A stretch of DNA of 64,000 nt from Terriglobia bacterium. Its GTDB lineage: Bacteria; Acidobacteriota; Terriglobia; Terriglobales; Acidobacteriaceae. A model generated the notes under the pieces. That model was not told where the DNA came from, searched no databases, and saw only the letters and a list, made by a program, of their open reading frames with translations. Below, piece by piece: positions 35,612-45,070 of the stretch. The stretch lies in assembly GCA_020073465.1 (NCBI GenBank), contig JAIQFC010000022.1, positions 1-64,000 on the forward strand, read 5' to 3'. A program made the translations under genes and the position numbers. Positions within the stretch are counted from its first letter, which is position 1. The number at the start of each line of letters is the position of its first letter.

Positions 35612-37360
35612 ATGAAGATCTGTCTGGTGACGACCTTTCCCCCAAGTCAGGGAGGATTGAGCGAGTATGGTCTGCATATTGCGCAAGAGCTCCAGCGCAA
35701 TCCATTTCTCAGCTTGACCGTTCTCGCCGACGAGATTTCGCCATCGCTGTCGGAACTCGAGGGCTTCTCCGTCCTGCGCTGCTGGTCGTTTGACGATCCT
35801 GCAACGCCTGTACGTCTGCTCCGGACGCTGAATCGGCAAAAGCCGGACGTCGTCTGGTTCAATCTGCTGTTCAGCACCTTTGGCCGCAATCCATTTAATG
35901 CCTTCGCCGGGCTCATGACTCCTCTTCTCGCCCGTCTCAGCGGACGCTATGCGCACGTGACGCTTCACCACTTGATGGACACCGTGGATCTGAAAGATGC
36001 AGGAGTACGCTTCCCGGGCGCGTATCGGATGGCTGGCGTAATCGCTACCAAAATGTTGCTACTGTCGAATTCGGTCTCGGTTCTTATGCCCGGTTATCGC
36101 AAGATCCTCGATGAAAAATACGGTGGTGACAACGTACATGTACGCTCCCACGGCACTTTGACTCGACGTCCCGAGTACCCTGATTTTTCGCGCCGCGGCA
36201 ATCCCGAGCATCGCATTCTGGCATTCGGAAAGTGGGGAACTTATAAACGTCTCGAACTCATGATTGAAGCCTTCGACATGGTGGCACAGGCTCTTCCCAA
36301 CGCGAAGCTCGTTATCGGTGGAGGTGATCATCCCCAGGCTGCGGGCTATGTGGAATCGGTCAGGAAGCGGTGTTACGGCAATGCGGGGATTGAGTTTACA
36401 GGTTACGTTCACGAGGACGATCTACCAGGTCTTTTCCAGAGTTCCACCGTCGCCGTCATGCCGTACTCTTCCTCGACGGGATCCAGCGGTGTAGCCCATC
36501 TGGCCTGCGCGTATGGGGTGCCTGTAGTCTGTGCGGATCTTCCAGATTTTCGTCAGATGGCGGTGGGGGAAGAGTTGGCGATTGAGTTCTACCAGGCCGG
36601 CAACTCTGGCGATCTGGCCGATTGCCTGATTCGTCTTCTGGAGAACAACGAAAAGCAAAAGGCCATGGCAACGCAGAATGTTTCTGCCGCTCTACGCATG
36701 ACGATGCCCAACATCATCCAGAAATATCTGCGTCATTTCGAAGTCCAACAGAGAACCGAAGCTCTTCGATACGTGACCCGATTTCGCAGACTCCCGAGTT
36801 GGCTTCCCTCGCAATCTTTTTTGCTGCGGGCGATCACCCGAAAGTCGTTGAGCTGGGCGCAGCGTCCGGCGATTCCACATTCTGGGTTGGAGCGTCGGAA
36901 CGGCAAACGCTTATTGAATGTTGATGGTGACGGTCGTGGAAACTTCAATCGGAACGGAACTCCCGGTAATGGTCACGGAATATTTACCGGTAGCGGCCTG
37001 CTGTGGCGAGGAAGAACTCCCACCGCAGGAACTGCCAATCAGGCAGAGTCCAGCGAGAAAACAAACGGCAACGGCCTGGGCCATGCGTCTTCTCCGCAGA
37101 TTGCCGACAAAAGCGAAGCCAGCTATCCCGAAGGGCAACACCGCAGCGGCGAAGAATGGACTCTCTCGCCGGGGCAGGTTCATCCCGCTAACGGAAACGG
37201 TAGAGATGGTAAGAACGGAAGTCGCAGTACCAGTCCCGGGAGTAATGGCCACGGGCGAAAAGGAACAAGTGAGACCGCTGGGCTGTCCGGTACAGGAGAG
37301 CGAAACGGGATTGTTGAAGGATCCGGACTGAGCTTTGGCGGAGATCGTGAAGCTTCCTGA
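35612..37360 (+). CDS. GT4-family glycosyltransferase with an antisense-derived C-terminal tail
   Basis: The enzyme part (residues about 1-430) is a GT-B fold glycosyltransferase of family 4. The N-terminal domain begins MKICLVTTFPPSQGGLSEYG. The C-terminal domain has LAFGKWGTYKRLELMIEAFD, GYVHEDDLPGLFQSSTVAVM and SSGVAHLACAYGVPVVCADL, where the donor-binding GVP replaces the usual E-x7-E pattern. GT4 enzymes usually have about 380-420 residues; this frame runs on to 582. From 36911 the frame is antisense to the convergent hydrolase gene and codes for a Gly/Asn-rich tail without a recognisable fold, so the normal stop seems lost. Start ATG 35612 has GGAGG upstream. Likely part of the same operon as the kinase-like gene. 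Confidence 0.85.
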   Translation: MKICLVTTFPPSQGGLSEYGLHIAQELQRNPFLSLTVLADEISPSLSELEGFSVLRCWSFDDPATPVRLLRTLNRQKPDVVWFNLLFSTFGRNPFNAFAGLMTPLLARLSGRYAHVTLHHLMDTVDLKDAGVRFPGAYRMAGVIATKMLLLSNSVSVLMPGYRKILDEKYGGDNVHVRSHGTLTRRPEYPDFSRRGNPEHRILAFGKWGTYKRLELMIEAFDMVAQALPNAKLVIGGGDHPQAAGYVESVRKRCYGNAGIEFTGYVHEDDLPGLFQSSTVAVMPYSSSTGSSGVAHLACAYGVPVVCADLPDFRQMAVGEELAIEFYQAGNSGDLADCLIRLLENNEKQKAMATQNVSAALRMTMPNIIQKYLRHFEVQQRTEALRYVTRFRRLPSWLPSQSFLLRAITRKSLSWAQRPAIPHSGLERRNGKRLLNVDGDGRGNFNRNGTPGNGHGIFTGSGLLWRGRTPTAGTANQAESSEKTNGNGLGHASSPQIADKSEASYPEGQHRSGEEWTLSPGQVHPANGNGRDGKNGSRSTSPGSNGHGRKGTSETAGLSGTGERNGIVEGSGLSFGGDREAS

Positions 37361-38713
37361 TTTTCCCGCACTGATGGTCAGCGATGACGGGGCGGCCCCG
37401 AATGCGAGATCCGACGAACCGCTGCTTCCGCCGCACGAGGGCGTGTAACTCAGCGGTCCAGACATGTGGTTGGCCAGGCTAGGCTTGCCTACCGCCTGTA
37501 GAAACAGCGTGTAATTCCCGGCTGGAATCGGGAAGCTGCATAAATTGACGGAGCGAATTCCTGGTACTGTATCGGTCAGGTACATCAGGTTTTTCCCGTC
37601 CGCACTGATGTATGTGCGGTTATGATCGATGGTGCTCTCACTTCCACTGATTTTCCACTGCAGAGTATTTCCCGAGACGGAAGGCGAAAGCGTCAGACAA
37701 TTGTCGATGCCGGACTCAATCTCCGAGCCCTCTTCATAATCATTCCACGTCACAAGCTGCAGGTAGGGCAGCTGTTTGCCTGAATTGTAGAGATCGTTAA
37801 TTTTGGAAAATGTCTGCAGCCAGGATTGGCCGCATTGTTGTCCCATTACGCGGCCCTTTCCCCAGGATGCGAGTGTGTCGTTGAATCCTTTGTATGTTGC
37901 GCCTACGGTTCCCTCAGCCGGAACTGAAAGCCCAGTATTGTAAAAGCTGGAAAGATAGTTCATTCCAAAATCGGTGGTCGTCGGCATCACCCACGAATAG
38001 CTCCCACCGCTGAGGACGTGGCTGAATCCGTCATTGTTCTGGAACAAGAAGACAGGATGCGCACTCAACGCCGCATTCACCGCATTCCAGTCGATTCCCG
38101 GGTAAGAGAGATCGATGTCGAAATCCGTCACCACAGGCCGACCCTGTTGCATCATGTATGCAGGGGAAGAAAAATACTTTTGCTCAACATATTGCAACTG
38201 GTTGATGAGCGCTTCCTGCGGTGTACATCCCGTGCAGGAATCCCCCGCAATAGCACCCTGATCGACCATGATCGCGAACGTGAACCCTGGATGCAGCTCA
38301 GCTTCGGCCATGACCAACTGCGTAGTTTGGTCCTTTGAATTGTTGGGTCCGTACCAATCGATAATCACGCCGTTGATGCCACGGCTGATCATGTCGTTGA
38401 TTTGCCGCTTCACCTGCGCCGGGTCCGTGGAGCTGTATCCGACGTTCATGTGGTTCGATTGCCCGAACCACACAAGCAAGTGAGCATAGGTCTTGGTGGT
38501 GTTCCCTGAATAGAGCAGAGTGTGAATGTTGACTTTGCTGATGTTTCCCGCGCCCAGATTACCATTCGTTTGGTTCCGGAAGGTGTTGGCGGCGCTGGTG
38601 TTGTTGGCGGTTTGAGCCGCGAGGGTCGTGGTCGGCTTGATGTAGCTATTGCCTGCTAGACACACCACCGGCACGGCCAGAAGCAGAACTGCAACGAATT
38701 GTGTACTGCGCAT
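36911..38713 (-). CDS. Secreted GH99/GH71-like glycoside hydrolase with Ig-like C-terminus
   Basis: The 600-residue protein has a signal peptide (MRSTQFVAVLLLAVPVVCLA). The catalytic-like region (about 65-420) contains AHLLVWFGQSNHMNVGYSS, GINGVIIDWYGPN, HPGFTFAIMVDQGA and LQLVTWNDYEEGSEIESG. The TIM-barrel motifs WYGP and WNDYEEG are shared with endo-mannosidase-like families GH99 and GH71. An Ig-like region follows (about 430-515; SFSPVAITPG), then two hydrophobic segments with LRRRR between them. A Cys/Ser-rich stretch and a final beta segment close it. Its 3' end overlaps the glycosyltransferase by 450 bases. It is related to the lipoprotein at 53910. Confidence 0.78.
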   Translation of the reverse strand: MRSTQFVAVLLLAVPVVCLAGNSYIKPTTTLAAQTANNTSAANTFRNQTNGNLGAGNISKVNIHTLLYSGNTTKTYAHLLVWFGQSNHMNVGYSSTDPAQVKRQINDMISRGINGVIIDWYGPNNSKDQTTQLVMAEAELHPGFTFAIMVDQGAIAGDSCTGCTPQEALINQLQYVEQKYFSSPAYMMQQGRPVVTDFDIDLSYPGIDWNAVNAALSAHPVFLFQNNDGFSHVLSGGSYSWVMPTTTDFGMNYLSSFYNTGLSVPAEGTVGATYKGFNDTLASWGKGRVMGQQCGQSWLQTFSKINDLYNSGKQLPYLQLVTWNDYEEGSEIESGIDNCLTLSPSVSGNTLQWKISGSESTIDHNRTYISADGKNLMYLTDTVPGIRSVNLCSFPIPAGNYTLFLQAVGKPSLANHMSGPLSYTPSCGGSSGSSDLAFGAAPSSLTISAGKSGSFTISAKAQSGSFNNPVSLSCTGQPSGLTCSFSPVAITPGTGTATSVLTISTVSVSGMNLPRRESPFFAAAVLPFGIAGFAFVGNLRRRRMAQAVAVCFLAGLCLIGSSCGGSSSSPQQAATGKYSVTITGSSVPIEVSTTVTINIQ

Positions 38714-39061
38714 CAGTCCTCAGGAGCGGAATAGAGCCGAGGATCTTGCCTGTCATTGAGGCTGGTCTAAGGAAGGCACGCCCGCCTGTAGATTTCCTCT
38801 TTCCAGCCTGGTCTTTCTGGGATCGAAGCCAGCTTAGGATTGAAGACAGCGGGGGCGATAGATGACGTTAGTTGGGGAACTTACGTGCCACGACTATAAG
38901 GCCATTGCACAATGTCGGGGCTGCAAACCTTATGCGTTTTTTTCATGCCCCTGCACCCGTAATTTTTCCTCCAACAGGCCTAGACCAGAGCCAACATTCG
39001 GAGGCTAAAGCTCATCCTATGCACGCCTTGCGATTCTCATGTTCAGGTGAGGGCATCACAA
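38714..39061. other. Divergent promoter region between hydrolase and phosphoesterase genes
   Basis: These 348 bases should hold promoters for both divergent genes. TTGCAC (about 38904) with TTATGC some 19 bases later is a weak candidate for the plus-strand gene. There is no supportable coding frame. Confidence 0.4.
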
Positions 39062-40444
39062 ATGGTCTTAACCGAGCAGCAGTGCAAAATTTCTATGGTG
39101 TGCATGACCGGCTTGTTGATGGCGCTCTGCGGCTGCCAGGGGCTCAAGGATGGAACACCCACTGGCTCTAATCCCGGCGTCGCATCCATCAATCACATCA
39201 TCTTCATGGCCCAGGAGAATCGTTCCTTCGACACGTATTTCGGTCAATTGCCGGCCTATTGGCAGGCGAACGGTTTCCCATCGCAAAGCATCGATGCAAT
39301 GCCAGCCAACGCTTCCAATCCAAGTTTTGACGGAACCACGATGATCCCGGCGTATCACGTGGCAACAGAATGCTTCGAGAATCTCAGCCCTTCTTGGAAC
39401 GAAAGCCATGTTGACTGGAACCGGACGGATCCTACATCCAGCACTGCAACCATGGATGGCTATGTCTTCAATGCGGCCAAATATGCGATGGACAATGGGT
39501 TCCTCGACACAACCGGCATGCGCGCCATGGGTTACTACGACGGCAGCGACCTGAACTACTACTACTTCATGGCGTCGAACTTTGCGACGTCGGACCGCTG
39601 GTTCTCGCCCGTAATGGACCGCACGCAGGTGAACCGCATGTACCTTTTTGCGGCGACTTCTCACGGCTATGCATATCCTCCAGGGACGAATGCAAACGAC
39701 AACGCTCCACTTGACGTTCCCACAATCTTCGATGCGCTCCAGCAAGCCGGAATCTCCTGGAAGGTCTACACCACGGATACAACCGCCGGAACGGACCCGG
39801 TCACGTATCTGACTCAATTTGCAGCTTATGCTCCGCCAAACCAGTTGCCGGCCAACGTTGTGTCCGCCAGTCAATTTCTCACCGACGCACAAGCGGGCAC
39901 GCTTCCTGCGGTGTCGTTTATCGAGGGTGGTTACAACACGGGTAGGGACGAGCATCCTGACAACAACGTACAAACCGGCGCTGCCTATGTCCAAAGCCTG
40001 ATCGATGGGCTAATGAGCAGTCCTTCGTGGAAGGATTCGGTCTTCATCCTGACCTACGATGAGGCCGGAGGCGTATACGATCACGTTCCTCCGCAGCCCG
40101 CTGTCAGTCCGGATGGAATCGCCCCGGTAGACCTCCAGCCCGGAGATACTTGTACCGGGAATGGAGGAGCGAACTGTGACTTCACCTTTACCGGTTTTCG
40201 CCTGCCGTTACTCGTTGTCTCCCCGTTCACCAAGAAGAACTACGTTTCCCACACCGTAGCGGATTACACTGCGATTCTGAAATTGATTGAAACCCGCTTC
40301 AACCTGCCATCGCTCACACAACGTGATGCAGCGCAAATGGATATGACTGAGTTCTTCGATTTTCAGAATGTCCCCTGGGCCACGCCGCCAACGCCACCGG
40401 CACAAACCACGACTGGGGTCTGCGATTTTCAGCACTTGCAGTGA
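39062..40444 (+). CDS. Exported phosphoesterase (PF04185, phospholipase C / acid phosphatase type)
   Basis: The 460-residue protein starts at ATG 39062 (GAGG about ten bases upstream). It has a lipoprotein-like leader (CMTGLLMALCGC). The phosphoesterase family signature INHIIFMAQENRSFDTYFGQL opens the catalytic domain. Further metal-site segments are NRMYLFAATSHG, NWKVYTTDTT-like, PAVSFIEGGY, DEHPDNNVQTG and ILTYDEAGGVYDHVPPQP. These enzymes hydrolyse phospholipids or phosphate monoesters outside the inner membrane. The C-terminal region RLPLLVVSPFTKKNYVSH is typical. It is monocistronic in the polysaccharide locus; its relation to polysaccharide metabolism is unknown. Confidence 0.88.
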   Translation: MVLTEQQCKISMVCMTGLLMALCGCQGLKDGTPTGSNPGVASINHIIFMAQENRSFDTYFGQLPAYWQANGFPSQSIDAMPANASNPSFDGTTMIPAYHVATECFENLSPSWNESHVDWNRTDPTSSTATMDGYVFNAAKYAMDNGFLDTTGMRAMGYYDGSDLNYYYFMASNFATSDRWFSPVMDRTQVNRMYLFAATSHGYAYPPGTNANDNAPLDVPTIFDALQQAGISWKVYTTDTTAGTDPVTYLTQFAAYAPPNQLPANVVSASQFLTDAQAGTLPAVSFIEGGYNTGRDEHPDNNVQTGAAYVQSLIDGLMSSPSWKDSVFILTYDEAGGVYDHVPPQPAVSPDGIAPVDLQPGDTCTGNGGANCDFTFTGFRLPLLVVSPFTKKNYVSHTVADYTAILKLIETRFNLPSLTQRDAAQMDMTEFFDFQNVPWATPPTPPAQTTTGVCDFQHLQ

Positions 40445-40756
40445 CGGTATGACTCACTGGGATAGCTGGTGTCTCCAATTTTTCTGGATGCCCCACTCTT
40501 GCATCTACAGTGAAAATAGCTTATAGCATACATATACATTGTAGGCCATTAGCGCCCGTTTCTGATTCCGGTAGGGACTGGGAGGTCACTCAGGCCCTTG
40601 AAGTCGCTGTGCGAGCATCTCTGTGGGCTCTAGAGGCATCCTACGCAAAGTCAGGAAACATGAAAGCGCCCCGAACTTTTACGTGCTGCTGCCTTTTTTC
40701 AATAACTTAACGATAACTCACTGAAAACAAACGGAAGTCCAAGGGTCGAGCCTCAC
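40445..40756. other. Intergenic region between convergent genes, nothing recognised
   Basis: No reading frame, hairpin with T tract or repeat could be supported in these 312 bases. The middle is AT-rich (around 40510-40545). Confidence 0.5.
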
Positions 40757-41671
40757 TTACTTCTCAGAAGATTGGTTTACCGTCACCGTATGGGCTGTGT
40801 AACGATCGCCATCGAAACGCGCAAGGACCGTAACGTCGGCTCCTTGGCGGAGGTTGTCGTCCACGGGGACAACGGAAGGATCCAGGTAGATCTCGTATGT
40901 CTTGTGGTCCGTTGCAGACGTTAGAACAAGCAGGCCGGTCCTGAGGTTCAACGTCGTAAGTTGACCCGTAAAAGTGAAACTGGTTCCAGGAAGCGCGAGC
41001 ACCGAAATCTCACGGGCAATACTGCTTTCGCTTTCCGCGCCAAACTTCAGGGCAACCAGAGTCCCCGGTGCGAGCTGGCTTGCCGGTACGGCATGATCGC
41101 CCTGAACAATTGTTGTCGCCGAAGAAATGTGCACTTTGAGTGGCTCGGGTGAGAGCTGATCACGCACCAAGAGTTCGCCCTTATCGTGGCGGTAGTTCAT
41201 CACCACTCCCTGGCTTTCGCCCACTGGCGCATTGGTATTCATTCGAATATTGCGGGCGAAAATGGTGGTTCCATTCAGGATGGTATCTACGTGTACGCGA
41301 TCTCCGGGCCGCAGGTCGGAGACGGAAGCGGCTTTTCCATCGCGATAAATGCGCGTGCGCGTGTCAAAGAGAACCTTCATTCGCCCGCCACCGAAGACCT
41401 GCATTGTGAGCCGATCCTGTACGCGGTCGATAGTTTCTACGGTGCCGCCGAACAGTGTGGCGTTTTCGGGCCGAAGCGAAGGAAGATCGGGAAGCAGGCT
41501 GGCTGGATCGAGCGCAATATCAACAGTGCCTTCTGAAGGTGATGCCGGTTCCTTGACCGCGGAACTGTTTGCAGTCGACGACACAACCGATTCAGCTGAC
41601 GTCACTTGCCCATACGCGGTACTCAAAAGAGCGACGACCCCAACGACTATCTTCGGCAGGAAGCGATCCAT
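40757..41671 (-). CDS. Exported protein with three DUF5666-like beta repeats
   Basis: The 304-residue protein begins at ATG 41671 (MDRFLPKIVVGVVALLSTAYG, signal peptide), preceded by AAGGGGAC. The longer frame from 41776 has no signal. Three modules of about 60-75 residues follow, each with a GGTVETIDRVQDRLTMQVF, QGVVMNYRHDKGELLVRD or TGQLTTLNLRTGLLVLTS opening strand and a SDLRPGDRVHVD-like closing loop. This is the DUF5666 pattern of OB-like small beta barrels. Binding partner unknown. It is divergent from the TPR gene at 41839, with 167 bases between them. Confidence 0.7.
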   Translation of the reverse strand: MDRFLPKIVVGVVALLSTAYGQVTSAESVVSSTANSSAVKEPASPSEGTVDIALDPASLLPDLPSLRPENATLFGGTVETIDRVQDRLTMQVFGGGRMKVLFDTRTRIYRDGKAASVSDLRPGDRVHVDTILNGTTIFARNIRMNTNAPVGESQGVVMNYRHDKGELLVRDQLSPEPLKVHISSATTIVQGDHAVPASQLAPGTLVALKFGAESESSIAREISVLALPGTSFTFTGQLTTLNLRTGLLVLTSATDHKTYEIYLDPSVVPVDDNLRQGADVTVLARFDGDRYTAHTVTVNQSSEK

Positions 41672-41838
41672 AGCGTCCCCTTTGGTTACGATTTCGGGTG
41701 CCGTTTTTGGATGCTGGCGGCAGCCCAAGGGTGACCGCATATCAACAAAAAATTGCTTGGAATACGGCAAACGCATGTCTCATTCCAGCATCGAAATTGT
41801 GTCCACTCTGCAATAGAGTCACACGGAGAATCTTGACC

Positions 41839-43008
41839 ATGTCGTTGAAACACCAGTTGTGGAAGCGCTGGATGACCGTGGGAGTGATCGGTGCAATTGC
41901 AGGTTTGAGTTCCATCGCCCACGCCGGTGATTTGAAGATCACCATTCCCAAGCGCAGTCGCGTGACGCCAGTGCAACGGCTAAATCGTGAGGGAGTGGAG
42001 GCTCTCCGCAAACATCATTACGAAAACGCTGAGGCCCTATTCTACAAAGCATATCTCTTTGATCCCGACGATCCTTTTACGCTCAATAACCTGGGCTACA
42101 TCTCAGAGCTGAAAGGCGAGGTGGATCGAGCCCAGCGTTATTACGCGCTGGCTGGGCAGCAGGCTACCGATGCCGTGATCGATTTGGCGAGCACGCAGCG
42201 AGTGGAAGGCCGCCCCGTGAATGAAGCGTTGGCGATACCGGATACGCCGCTGCAAATCAATCACGACAATGTCGAAGCAGTACGGCTGCTGTCGCAAGGC
42301 CGCGCTCCGGAAGCGGACATCCTTCTGCAACGGACACTGGCTCGCGATCCGCAGAACGTTTTGACGCTGAATAACATGGGCGTCGCCAAGGAAATGGAGG
42401 GAGAATCGCAAGACGCGCTGAAATATTACGATGCGGCGTCGGCTGCGCACTCTGATGCTACAGCCGTGGTCACGCTCGACAGTTCCTGGCGGGGCAAACC
42501 GGTTAGTGAGATGGCGGCGGAGAATGCGAAAGGGCTACGCAGCCGCCTGGAAGCGCAGAACACGCCGGAAGCGGGAGTCGCAGAACTGAACCTGCGCGGA
42601 GTTTCGGCGATTAATCGTAACGATTTACGGGAAGCAGAGCAGAACTTCAGGAAGGCGTATGCTCTCGATCCGAACAACGCTTTTGCGCTCAACAACATTG
42701 GTTATGTATCGGAAATCGAAGGCGACCGCGAGACCGCGCTGTTTTTCTACGATAGCGCTGCCAAAGCAGGTGGCGCCAACCGAAGAGTCGGGTTGGCTAC
42801 ACGGCGTACGGCAGAAGGTCAGCTTCTGTTCCAGGTCGTGGCAGACAGTGACTCCAAGATAGAAACGAAACTTACGCTGGAACGCGAGTCGCGACGGCGG
42901 CAAGGGCAGCCAATTTTGCTGCGCCGCCGGGATAATACAGTGGTGGAAGAGCCCGCGAGTCTGCCGGACGGGACTTCCCAACCCGCGCAAAACCCTCCAT
43001 TAAGGTAA
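41839..43008 (+). CDS. Exported TPR-repeat protein
   Basis: The 389-residue protein from ATG 41839 (GGAG 11 bases upstream) has a signal peptide (MSLKHQLWKRWMTVGVIGA, cleavage after AHA). TPR-like pairs occur three times: HHYENAEALFYKAYLFDPDD with FTLNNLGYISELKGEVDRA, GRAPEADILLQRTLARDPQN with LNNMGVAKEMEGESQDA, and NDLREAEQNFRKAYALDPNN with FALNNIGYVSEIEGDRE. The spacers have LDSTQRVEGRPVNE-like and SSWRGKPVSEMA motifs. It could be a scaffold for the neighbouring export system, comparable in place to PelE-like TPR proteins. The C-terminal 60 residues are charged, with LERESRRRQGQP. Confidence 0.72.
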   Translation: MSLKHQLWKRWMTVGVIGAIAGLSSIAHAGDLKITIPKRSRVTPVQRLNREGVEALRKHHYENAEALFYKAYLFDPDDPFTLNNLGYISELKGEVDRAQRYYALAGQQATDAVIDLASTQRVEGRPVNEALAIPDTPLQINHDNVEAVRLLSQGRAPEADILLQRTLARDPQNVLTLNNMGVAKEMEGESQDALKYYDAASAAHSDATAVVTLDSSWRGKPVSEMAAENAKGLRSRLEAQNTPEAGVAELNLRGVSAINRNDLREAEQNFRKAYALDPNNAFALNNIGYVSEIEGDRETALFFYDSAAKAGGANRRVGLATRRTAEGQLLFQVVADSDSKIETKLTLERESRRRQGQPILLRRRDNTVVEEPASLPDGTSQPAQNPPLR

Positions 43009-43042
43009 AACCGTCTGCGGGTAGAAACTCAGATTTCAGCGC

Positions 43043-45052
43043 TCAGGAGTCACTTTCCTGGAAGCGGCCGATGTCGGACTCGGGGTCGTAAGAAATGTAG
43101 CGCACAAGATTCTTGAAGTATCGCAACAACGTGTTGACGTTGGTTGAGTACCAGCAGCAGTGCGACATCTCAGTGGAAAGCCCACAAATAAACTGGAATC
43201 GGGTCAGTGCAGTCGACGGCTGGGCCAGCATCGCTGCGGCTACACGGTGGTTACCGTCGAGAATAGTCAAAGGCCCTTTGTCGTCCACTCCGATCAACAG
43301 GACTGTGGGATTGACCAGAGTTTCCTGGACGGAGTCTCGAAGCCGGCGAAGCTTCTGGAGAAAGTCATCGCCGGGGGAGTCCTCCACCCTAACGCGAATG
43401 CGCTCGACCACCTCGGTCAGATAAAAGTTGCCTTGGGCGATACGGCGCCAATGAGCGCGCGGAAAAAATCGAATTCGCGTCAGATCTTCTGCCACCAGTT
43501 CGACCTCGAACCATTTCGTGTCGGCTGGCAGTTCACGCCACATCGGCCCGCGCCGCAGGAACAGCAGCGCCCGCCGCAACGCATTTTCGCGAGGACTGGT
43601 CAGATCCGGGTGCGTGACGAGATGCTCGAACTCACGCCTATAGTCACTGAATTCCGGATGATGGAACTCGCTGCGCAAGAACTCTGCGATCACTTCCTCC
43701 TCGCTGAGCGGCCGGCTGAGACGCAGCCGGTTGTATTTGGGCAGCACGCTCGGGTTGAGTTGCTGCCGGAATAAAGGAATGAGGAGTATCGCGAGCATTG
43801 CCAGCACCAGCAGCAATTGCACCAGAACGACCTGACGAAGAGTCTGATGGAAGGCGTAAATCCCAAAGACAAGGACGCCGCTGAAGGCAAGCTGCAGCCA
43901 ACTGGTGTTCGCGATCTTGCGCGACATCTCGTAGGTGATGATGACCGAACTGAGCGAATAAATCCCGGTGCTGATGGCATAAAGGATCAGAAGCGAGGCC
44001 AGCGCCCCATAGTTCCCCATTTCAAAATGAGCGCCGAAGAGAACTCTCCACAAGAAGTTAGGTACGATCCACAGGCCGAACACCAACACAGTGAGGATCA
44101 GTAAGACCAGCGATAGCGACGTGAACAACACGGAAGCGCTCTCGTGCTCATCGGCGCCCGCGCCCGCAGAGACCGGAAACATGCTGTTGACCACAGACCA
44201 TGCGCACATGTTCACCAGACGCCCGACCAAGGCGACTGCGGCGTAGAGTCCGGCCTCGTCGGGCGGAAAGAAATGCTTTACGAGGACGATGTCGAAGTTG
44301 TTGATGACGGTCTGGCCTAAGAAGAAAACAATGGCCTGCAAGCCTTCGAGGAATGAGATGGAGATACCGTGAAAGCTGAGTGAGGTGATCCCTGGGCTCG
44401 GTAGAGCAGCAAAATAGGCAACGATTACGGCCAGTACGCTGGCCAGAACCGCACCTCTTACTCCCATTCCGAGCGCGATCAGCAGAAAGACTCCGCCCAG
44501 GCGAACCAATCCTTCCAGCACAAAATTGACGGCCAGCGGGCCAAAGGCATGAATGCCCTGGATATATCCGCGGCGTACTCCGAGCGGAATATAAAAGGCC
44601 GTTCCTAACGCCAGAAACGAAATGAGAACGGGGTCGGGAAGATTCAGGTATGCGGCGAGCACTCCCTGAAAGACAACCAGCACGAGACCCAAAGCGATGC
44701 CAGCAAACCATGAACTTCGATGCAGGCTGGCAAAGACGAGCGTCTTTTCTTCATCTGACGTGCCCTTCGCAACATACTTCGCGCACACGACTTGAAAGGA
44801 AAGCGTGATCGCCGACATCAGCATCAGCATGGTGTAGACGGCGGTAGCGTGGGCAAATCCTGTGGGGCCAAGAAGGCGGGCAGTCGCAACGTTGTAGACC
44901 AGGTTGGTGATCCCAACGAGTCCGGAACCAGCAAGCAGAGTGAGGCTGCCGCCGAGAAGCTGGGCTTTCAGAGTTCTGGCGGGTGGTTGTGGTCTGTCCG
45001 CGATGGCAATATCAGACGACGTGTTGTTCACGAGTTTCGGGGCGCCAATCAT
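43043..45052 (-). CDS. Wzx/MATE-like polysaccharide flippase fused to a C-terminal ParB-like domain
   Basis: The 669-residue protein has about 12-14 membrane segments in residues 30-445 (LLGGSLTLLAGSGLVGITNL, VNFVLEGLVRLGGVFLLIAL, LSLVLLILTVLVFGLWIVPN). This is the oligosaccharide flippase/PST family, which moves lipid-linked glycans across the inner membrane. Residues 450-669 form a soluble domain: SEEEVIAEFLRSEFHHPE, then PMWRELPADTKWFEVELV, then LTILDGNHRVAAAM. The last phrase resembles the ParB/sulfiredoxin-like nucleotide-binding motif (GNHR or GxHR). Flippases normally end after the last helix. It follows the TPR/barrel gene by 18 bases, so both form an operon. Confidence 0.8.
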   Translation of the reverse strand: MIGAPKLVNNTSSDIAIADRPQPPARTLKAQLLGGSLTLLAGSGLVGITNLVYNVATARLLGPTGFAHATAVYTMLMLMSAITLSFQVVCAKYVAKGTSDEEKTLVFASLHRSSWFAGIALGLVLVVFQGVLAAYLNLPDPVLISFLALGTAFYIPLGVRRGYIQGIHAFGPLAVNFVLEGLVRLGGVFLLIALGMGVRGAVLASVLAVIVAYFAALPSPGITSLSFHGISISFLEGLQAIVFFLGQTVINNFDIVLVKHFFPPDEAGLYAAVALVGRLVNMCAWSVVNSMFPVSAGAGADEHESASVLFTSLSLVLLILTVLVFGLWIVPNFLWRVLFGAHFEMGNYGALASLLILYAISTGIYSLSSVIITYEMSRKIANTSWLQLAFSGVLVFGIYAFHQTLRQVVLVQLLLVLAMLAILLIPLFRQQLNPSVLPKYNRLRLSRPLSEEEVIAEFLRSEFHHPEFSDYRREFEHLVTHPDLTSPRENALRRALLFLRRGPMWRELPADTKWFEVELVAEDLTRIRFFPRAHWRRIAQGNFYLTEVVERIRVRVEDSPGDDFLQKLRRLRDSVQETLVNPTVLLIGVDDKGPLTILDGNHRVAAAMLAQPSTALTRFQFICGLSTEMSHCCWYSTNVNTLLRYFKNLVRYISYDPESDIGRFQESDS

Positions 45053-45070
45053 GAATGGGTTCGAGCAATC

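Noticed and set aside
37360-37436. Possible extra CDS in the Gly/Asn-rich plus-strand stretch over the hydrolase gene
   Set aside because: It is the antisense tail of the GT4 frame; the minus-strand protein here has signal peptide, hydrolase motifs and Ig-like domain.
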